This document shows, piece by piece, positions 58,510-64,000 of a stretch of DNA of 64,000 nucleotides. Made by a program: the position numbers and the translations under genes. The stretch covers positions 1,799,001 to 1,863,000 of the forward strand of contig NC_084813.1 of NCBI RefSeq assembly GCF_963583255.1, read 5' to 3'. The stretch's first letter is position 1. Each line of letters begins with the position of its first letter. The notes under the pieces were generated by a model, which was not told where the DNA came from, made no database searches, and was given only the letters and a program-made list of their open reading frames with translations. Source of the DNA: Pyrus communis (taxonomy: Eukaryota; Streptophyta; Magnoliopsida; Rosales; Rosaceae).

Positions 58510-58839
58510 ATGCCTAGCCTAGGCGAAGCAACAGAGTGGCCCAACAACGTCCTGGAGGTGGCCGACCACACCCTAGCCGCGCCTGCTCCAGCTAATGCAG
58601 ACTTCTGGCATTTGCATATTTATGGCGCATCCAACTACAAAGGTTCAGGAACATGCGTGGTTCTTGTCACCTCAGACGGTTCGATGCTCGAGCAAGCGAT
58701 CACTCTAAGCTTCAAAACATCCAACAACGAAGCAGAGTACAAGGCCCTACTAACATGCTGTCGAATGGCAAAAGACTTGGCAGTGAAAAAGCTCGCAATT
58801 CATTTTGATTCCCAGCTAATCACTAGCCAGACTACTTGA
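58510..58839 (+). pseudogene. RNase H-like fragment of the gypsy element
   Basis: The open frame contains WHLHIYGASNYKGSGTCVVL, ITLSFKTSNNEAEYKALLTC and LAVKKLAIHFDSQLITSQTT. It fits the extra RNase H domain of Tat/Ogre-type gypsy elements (D.A....G.G.G.V..., SNNEAEY.AL, D...v..q). The first catalytic Asp (usual W-x-L-x-V-D-G-S) is Tyr here (YGAS); Glu of NNEAEY and Asp of HFDSQ are kept. It stops at 58839. Confidence 0.75.
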
Positions 58840-59960
58840 GGCATTTCAGACTTACACCCTCAATCAAGTGGAACAAAGCTCAGAAACAGCATGCTCAAGA
58901 TCTTGAATCTAAGGTATGTAACATCTGATCTTATTCTCTACATTTTCATACTTCACTTAGATCGTATCAAGCCTAGTCTTCAAGTCAATGATCTTTTGGC
59001 AAGCAGTTTCAAGCTGCAAAGAAATAAGGGTAGAGATATTAGACCTCTTCAAAGCGACGAGCTCAGATTCCAACCTCTTGATCTCTTTACATAACAATAA
59101 GCTTCGGCTGCCACAACCTTTGCCACCTCTTTGGTAGCCTTGGTGTCCTATTGGTTAATGAGCATAGACTCAACCGTCAAAATAGTCGTCTTCTGCATCA
59201 TGACAAGTATAACAGTCTTCTTATACTCGATCGTATGCTTCGCAAAAGAACTTGGGCAAACAACTCCCTTAACGCCATCAACAAACTTGGCACAAACGTC
59301 TATGTCTTCAAGCAGATCTGGTTTCAAAAGCGTACATATCTCAGCAGCCTCCCCAGAAGCAGGCTTAGTGGATTTCTCATAGCTGCCCACGCAAGCAGTC
59401 TTATCCTTCCCAGCAAGCGAATCAGTCTCAGCAACAGGGGAAGTAAGCCTTGGCTTTAGCCAAGCCAAGCAACCCAAGCAGTGGCCCTAGCCACAACACC
59501 TCCTCGACCCATGTCGAGCTAACTCCTGGTCCCTGCTAGCCGACGTGCCGCACCACGCCGACGATTGCCCTACAACAGCACTATCCAAAAAGAATACAAG
59601 GAAAATTAATATTTTTTTCTTACCCCGGTGCGGCGCGGAGAAGACAAAGAAAGCAACGAAAGACGGTTCTTTTCACAGGCAAAGTAGAAGATTTCTATAG
59701 GAAGGGGAACAAATATCCTCTAGCTTTCTCTCTCTTGTAGGGTAGAATAAATTGCTCTCCAAAGATGATTTAATAATCTACTTAAGGTAGACTTAAATAG
59801 ACTTTGGGAGAAATTTATTCCCCTTTCCTAGAAGGATCTAATTTCCAATTAAAGAGGGAATATACATCAAAATAGGAAACAATCCTATGTTTCCTAAAGC
59901 AAGAAGATCTTTACACATGTTGCCTTTTCCTACAAGCAACCCAACAGGTGTGGGGGCATT
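58840..59960. other. Gypsy element 3' region, no gene recognised
   Basis: No integrase or RT motif is visible. Both strands have frames of about 100 codons at 59130-59477, but they overlap each other and show no domain. The region ends at a gtgtggggg tract before the 3' LTR at 59961. Confidence 0.5.
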
Positions 59961-60606
59961 TGTAGAGCCAAAAATAATCAAGAAAAATATGGAGGCGACA
60001 CGTGGATTCTTGAGTTAAAAAGACAAAATTACCCTCGAGGCGCACCGAAACTCCCATGTTCGAGCAGCGGAAAATCACAACTCAATCAAGGTCAAAAGTG
60101 ATCAAAATAAGTATATATTTATTCAAAACATATTTCATCCATCCTCATCAAATCCTCCCCACAAGGTAACCTCCAAAATATTTATTCAAAATAGGATTAA
60201 TTACCTAAATTAATTGATTAATTGCCTAATTAATTAATTAATTTTCTAATTAATTTCCTAATTGATTGCAAGATATTATTTTGACATAATATCTTGCAAT
60301 TACACCCAAAAACCACCAAATGTGGCCAGTTCCCATCTCTCCAAAGGAGGCCGGCCACACCCCTATAAATACCACTTCATTTCTCCAAAAACCTAAGTCC
60401 AACTCTCTTGCTAAATTCTCCAAATTTCTCTAAACACTTTTCCCTCAGATTCTAACTTTGGCATCGGAGGTTCTTCGGCCAAAGCCCCCCCCCCCCAAAA
60501 AAAAATCATCGTGGGTGCGCTCTTGGCCTTGACCTAAAGTGTTAATTGTTTTGCAGGTGCATTTTCATCCAAGAAGAAGAAGGGGGAAATTTGCATCCAC
60601 ACGATC

Positions 60607-60860
60607 CCTATACAAATTTCTACAATCAGAGGTGTGCAGACCATCCTAATTCTAGGTGGGTAGATATTCAGCAGCCTTTTAAGTAGCTTATTGTGCCAGC
60701 CAAAACATCTTGGGAAATTACAATCGAAAAATCGGCTGAAACGGTTGAAAGTAGCAAGTAGCCTTTTGAGCAGCCTAATGTGCCAGCCAAAGCATCTTGG
60801 GAGATTGCAATCGAAAAATTGGCTGAATCTTCTATAAATTGTAATTTTCCTTCTTGATCA
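60607..60860 (+). pseudogene. Gag-like remnant, right part
   Basis: Reads on from the CGATC repeat as DPYTNFYNQRCADHPNSRW then VDIQQPFK and a stop. The pattern PY...YN......HPN..W is typical of the gag of Athila-like and related non-autonomous elements. It contains an 87-base tandem duplication (60672 and 60759) encoding VPAK(T/A)SWEI(T/A)IEK(S/L)AE twice. Confidence 0.65.
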
Positions 60861-60976
60861 GGTAAGTTAGTTAACATTATTCATGACGTATATTACCCGC
60901 AAGTATGCGTGTAAACCTCAAGCAGAACCGCCCCTGATGATAGCCAGATATATATTGTAAAATGTGTGACACAACT

Positions 60977-61045
60977 GCTTGCTGGTGTAGTGGTAAAGGC
61001 TTAGCGTTTGCATGTTGTCTCTAGTTCGAAACTGGAAAGACCTGT
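60977..61045 (+). other. tRNA-like/SINE-like scrap
   Basis: gctggtgtagtggtaaaggc fits an A box (TGGTGTAGTGG) and the agttcgaaact stretch 35-40 bases later a weak B box. It lacks a complete cloverleaf and a CCA-ready acceptor stem, so it is not called a tRNA gene. Confidence 0.35.
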
Positions 61046-61094
61046 TCGTTTTTTCAATTGATTTCGTATTTACTAAAAAGGTCACGCTGAAGAC

Positions 61095-61389
61095 TCTGAA
61101 ATAAGCATATCCAAAATAGGCCTAATGTAGTAAGAATTTTATATTTTTATTTTTGGCCTTTCAAATCTCTAATAAAAATTAGGAAAATAAACAATTATAA
61201 AAAAATTGGTTTAAAAATTAGATCACGTAAACTTAATTTAGTCTGAAATAAGCTTATCCAAATAGGCCTAATCTAATAAGAATTTTATACTTTTATTTTT
61301 GGCCTTTCAAATCTCTAATAAAAATTAGGAAAATAAACAATTATAAAAAAATTGGTTGAAAAATTAGATCACGTAAACTTAATTTAGTA
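61095..61389. repeat. 147-base tandem duplication
   Basis: tctgaaataagc(a/t)tatcca begins at 61095 and 61242; the two copies differ at a few positions and both end in gatcacgtaaacttaattta. No coding content. Confidence 0.92.
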
Positions 61390-61506
61390 CATTTGCATGT
61401 AAAAACACGGGGCGTGTAATATTTTAAGTAATGTTTGTATATATTTCCTCTTTTGATATTAATTTAATAATTTCAATGGTGTTTGATGTACAATTATATT
61501 CTTTCA

Positions 61507-62407
61507 TGTCACATCCCAGCCCGGGGGGACCACTTCCAGGGCCCATTCCACCACCGTAGCATGATATTGTCCGCTTTGGGCCCCGACTACGCCATAAAAC
61601 CTTTATCCACTAATTCCTGCAACTGGACTTTCAATTCCCTCAACTCAGCAGGAGCCATACGAGAAGGAGTCAAGGATATAAAATTAGTACTTGGAAGCAA
61701 ATCAATGGTGAACTCCACATCTCGGTCTGGCGGTAAACCAGGTAAATCATCAGGGAAAACATCAGGAAAATGCCTGACTACTCTTACATCCTCCACACTA
61801 CTAGGATCAACATCATTCAACATCACATGAGCTAAGTATCCCTGGCAACCCTTCGATAACAACCTTTTTGCTCGCACAGCAGAAATAACGCCATGTCTCA
61901 CCCCACTCTGCTCACCCACAAAAGTAATCACAGGTAGTCCAGGACGATGGAAGGTAACTATTTTCCCGTAACAATCAATATTGGCACGATTGAAATGCAA
62001 CCAATCCGTGCCCAAAATCAAAAGTCAACAATATCTAACGGGGTAAGATCAGCTGGCATAACAACATCCTCCACCATCACTGGACATCCTGGATACACAC
62101 AATCAACAATACATATCTCCCCTCTAGGCATAGCAAACTCTAAATCATACCCTAGAGGTGTAGGGTGAGGTTGCGTCACTTGAGCAAATGTATGAGAAAT
62201 AACAGAATGTGTAGCACCACAGTCAATCAATACTCTAGCAAAATAACCAAGGATATTTAACGTGCCCATGATCAAGTCACTGAGAAGTTGCTCGTGAGTT
62301 CCCAAAAACAAAACCGTGAGGGCGTAGTCAGAGCTCAAAGCGGACAATATCGTACTACGGTGGTGGGGCGGGCCCCGAAAGTGGTCCCCCCCCAGGTTGG
62401 GATGTCA
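61507..62407. mobile_element. Inverted Cassandra arms enclosing a gypsy pol fragment
   Basis: The left arm (61507-61593) begins tgtcacatcccagcccgg and the right arm (about 62278-62407) is its inverse, ending ccaggttgggatgtca. Both match the 3' part of the Cassandra LTR; the right arm is longer and reaches the gttcccaaaaacaaaaccg block. Between them is 684 bases of gypsy protease/RT. The whole, 901 bases, has TIR-like ends but no clear target repeats (tttca / aaatt). Whether it ever moved as one unit is unknown. Confidence 0.75.
61594..62277 (-). pseudogene. Gypsy protease to pre-RT fragment
   Basis: Minus strand: MGTLNILGYFARVLIDCGAT then HSVIS (protease active site, DSG changed to DCG), down to about 62020 where a frameshift occurs, then [40 protein letters not shown] and MAPAELRELKVQLQELVDKG. 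It ends at FMA where the Cassandra arm begins. It is the same region as 5852-6445 but a separate, less decayed copy. Confidence 0.85.
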
Positions 62408-62857
62408 AAATTCAAGTATTTACTATTTAGAAAAATATTTTCTACATACCAATGTACAAAACGTCGGGGGTCAATGAACTATAGGACCCTACTCCAAAAA
62501 CTCACCTAGGACCTCTAAATTCTCAGGATTGGCCCTGACCTCAAACTTGAATTAAAAGTTTTAGATTTATTCATTTATTTTTTAAACAAATTATAGAGAG
62601 AAGGAATCAAAATTGAAACTTCTTCCAATATAAGAAATGTACTACTCAATCAAGGGAAAACATAGTAAAAATTTAAAGATATTTGAGTAATTAAAATATG
62701 TTTGAGTAAATTTTTGAAGATGTTTGAATAATTAGTATTACAACAAAAAAGTGTACTTCAATTTTTCAGAATATTTTCATAAGAAAAGGCTATCGGTACT
62801 ATTTATTTGAAAATTAATATTGTAGTGTAATAACATCTAAGTAGTTCTACCATAAAA
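62408..62857. other. AT-rich spacer, nothing recognised
   Basis: No open frame with a domain, no terminal repeats. Confidence 0.4.
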
Positions 62858-62870
62858 GTGTAATCTGATA

Positions 62871-63034
62871 CCACTTAATACTATGGTCTAATGATATTCC
62901 TCTTCACTTGTAAGTGAGAGATTTTAGGTTCGATTGTCATCGAAGGCGAAGTTGAACGACATTATTATGGAAAATTCATTGTAAGGCTTAGCCCACTTTC
63001 ACTTAGTGCAGATACTATCATTTGTTAAAAAAAA
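62871..63034 (+). mobile_element. SINE with A and B boxes, A-tail and target repeats
   Basis: The A box tatggtctaatgatattcc, the B box aggttcgattgtc and the 3' end tttgttaaaaaaaa are in the right order and spacing of a tRNA-derived SINE. Flanking repeats gtgtaatctgata (62858-62870) and gagtataatctgata (63035-63049) are near-identical target duplications. About 165 bases long, plus orientation. Confidence 0.8.
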
Positions 63035-63179
63035 GAGTATAATCTGATATCCAGGTTGGAAAAAACAACTTGCTATTGTAATACCAACGCCATTATTTGT
63101 ACTTTATTGTAACATTACGATAATTATATAACCTTAAGTGTAATTTTGAACGATTATGTTTTACCTTAAACATTGAATG

Positions 63180-64000
63180 TTGGGTCATGGTGAACAGGAT
63201 TACGATGTTGTGTAATTTCATAGTATTCCCTAATAATATGTTAATTTAAACGTTGAATGTTATATCATGTTATAACACGATTACGATGTTGTGTAATTAT
63301 AGTCCTGATTTATTGGGCAGTTTATTGGGCAGAATGAGTTTGAGAGAGGGACAATCGATGCGTGGCTGGTAGGAAATAGGAAGATTGTAAACTTGTTCCT
63401 TGTTTCCTATTTTTCCAAGTTTTGATGTTCTTGAAATATATTTTTATGTTTTGTCAATTTCTTTTCTATTTATGTTTAAGCATGTAATTAATATTGAAGT
63501 CGTCAAATTTATTTACGATTGATATGACATATCAATTTTTGAATACTGAAATAAAATTATATATTCGCCTCATAGTAAGTTAAAAGTTGATTTAATAAGG
63601 CAAGTTTTTGGTTAACAAATTTGGTCACTAAATTCGGTATGCCTACAAAAAATATTTAGTATAGAAATTAACTGAGAGTGACTCTTGTGAGAGCTTAAGT
63701 GAGTTGAAGCACCAAAGTCCAATTATTGGGCAATTAATGTTCGCTGTAGCGTCTAAAAGTTTCGTACAGGTTTGGTAGAGAGAGAAAAATAGTGACCGGG
63801 CCTCGTTGTCTTTTACATGGCAGACGGTAGAAACAAATTAGAAGGCAAACACTTTTTTTTTGGTTTATTTGCAAGTACAAGCAAACGAACACTTCAGAAA
63901 GCAGTGAACACATGCATTCAAAAAATCTCAAGCCGCAGGAATATGCTGGTGGTGAAAGATGTGTGTTGTAATTAGTTACACGATTCTACATTCACGTTCG
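63180..64000 (+). promoter_or_regulatory. Inverted homologue of the MYB upstream region
   Basis: The reverse complement of 63500-64000 follows 47329-48190, and 63240-63310 follows 49585-49615 (tacacaacatcgtaatc). Because 47329 lies 351 bases upstream of the MYB start, a second MYB start would lie about 350 bases beyond the window, on the plus strand. That gene is inferred, not seen. Between 63310 and 63500 the two copies differ. Confidence 0.65.

Larger units (their letters stand above)
51916..60601 (+). mobile_element. Ty3/gypsy (Tat-like) element, non-autonomous, TSD CGATC
   Basis: LTRs 51916-52557 (642 bases) and 59961-60601 (641 bases), each from TGT(G/A)GAGCCAAAAATAAT to GAAATTTGCATCCACA, share a TATA box (52315 and 60364). 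Flanks are CGATC at 51911-51915 and 60602-60606. After the left LTR comes ttggtgctttcattgagag (about 52560-52578), a common plant gypsy leader/primer stretch; before the right LTR is a gtgtggggg tract. Inside are a gag remnant and an RNase H-like frame, but no integrase or RT that I can find. A solo LTR (52591-55869) is inserted in its leader; without it the element is about 5.4 kb. Confidence 0.88.

Noticed and set aside
59131..59477. Three overlapping frames of 83-109 codons
   Set aside because: Mutually overlapping, low complexity, inside the non-coding 3' part of the gypsy element.
60977..61045. tRNA gene
   Set aside because: A- and B-box-like text is present but no complete cloverleaf can be formed.

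Overview
The window looks like nuclear DNA of a eudicot in the Rosaceae, probably the apple/pear tribe. The basis is an exon pair of a subgroup-6 (MYB10/MYB114-type) R2R3-MYB gene, a Cassandra TRIM LTR carrying a 5S rRNA-like segment, and Ty1/copia and Ty3/gypsy coding sequence of types I associate with Rosaceae. This is family knowledge; no database search was possible. Most of the 64 kb is transposable element, much of it nested and decayed.

Layout. 1-6450: minus-strand Ty3/gypsy element with a very long 3' LTR cut by the window edge and broken integrase, RNase H, RT and protease. 6450-12918: decayed plus-strand Ty1/copia element with its 3' LTR. 13270-14110: copia gag remnant. 14854-18120: the only gene that reads as intact, a three-exon minus-strand gene for a 227-aa membrane protein. 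18472-19078: MITE. 19330-38214: one old minus-strand copia element (near-matching TSDs GTATT/GTATC) blown apart by three later insertions: a 9.5-kb PIF/Harbinger transposon with apparently complete ORF1 and transposase (20584-30050), a 1.9-kb solo LTR (TSD ACCAT), and a TIR element carrying a broken 5' piece of a SAR1 GTPase gene. 38382-38668: Cassandra LTR.

40090-46978: MYB10-like gene on the minus strand. Exon 2 is complete. Exon 1 is split by a 6.36-kb Ty1/copia element with near-equal LTRs and a perfect GGTGC target duplication. I could not find exon 3, and two conserved leucines are proline, so the copy is very probably dead. Its upstream region (46979 to about 49600) matches, in inverted orientation, the right end of the window (about 63240-64000). 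I infer an inverted duplication with a second MYB gene, on the plus strand, starting roughly 350 bases past the right edge. The roughly 14 kb between the homologous flanks holds a TRIM-like repeat, a three-level nest (a non-autonomous element with a tRNA-Asp-type primer site, a gypsy element with TSD CGATC, and a solo LTR with TSD CACAC), an inverted Cassandra-arm structure enclosing gypsy pol, and a SINE.

Host genes therefore contribute little: one membrane-protein gene, one wrecked pigment-type MYB, and captured fragments (SAR1, a KIN/LEA-like gene) inside transposons. Coordinates of LTRs and TSDs were read directly from the sequence; protein identities rest on motif recognition.
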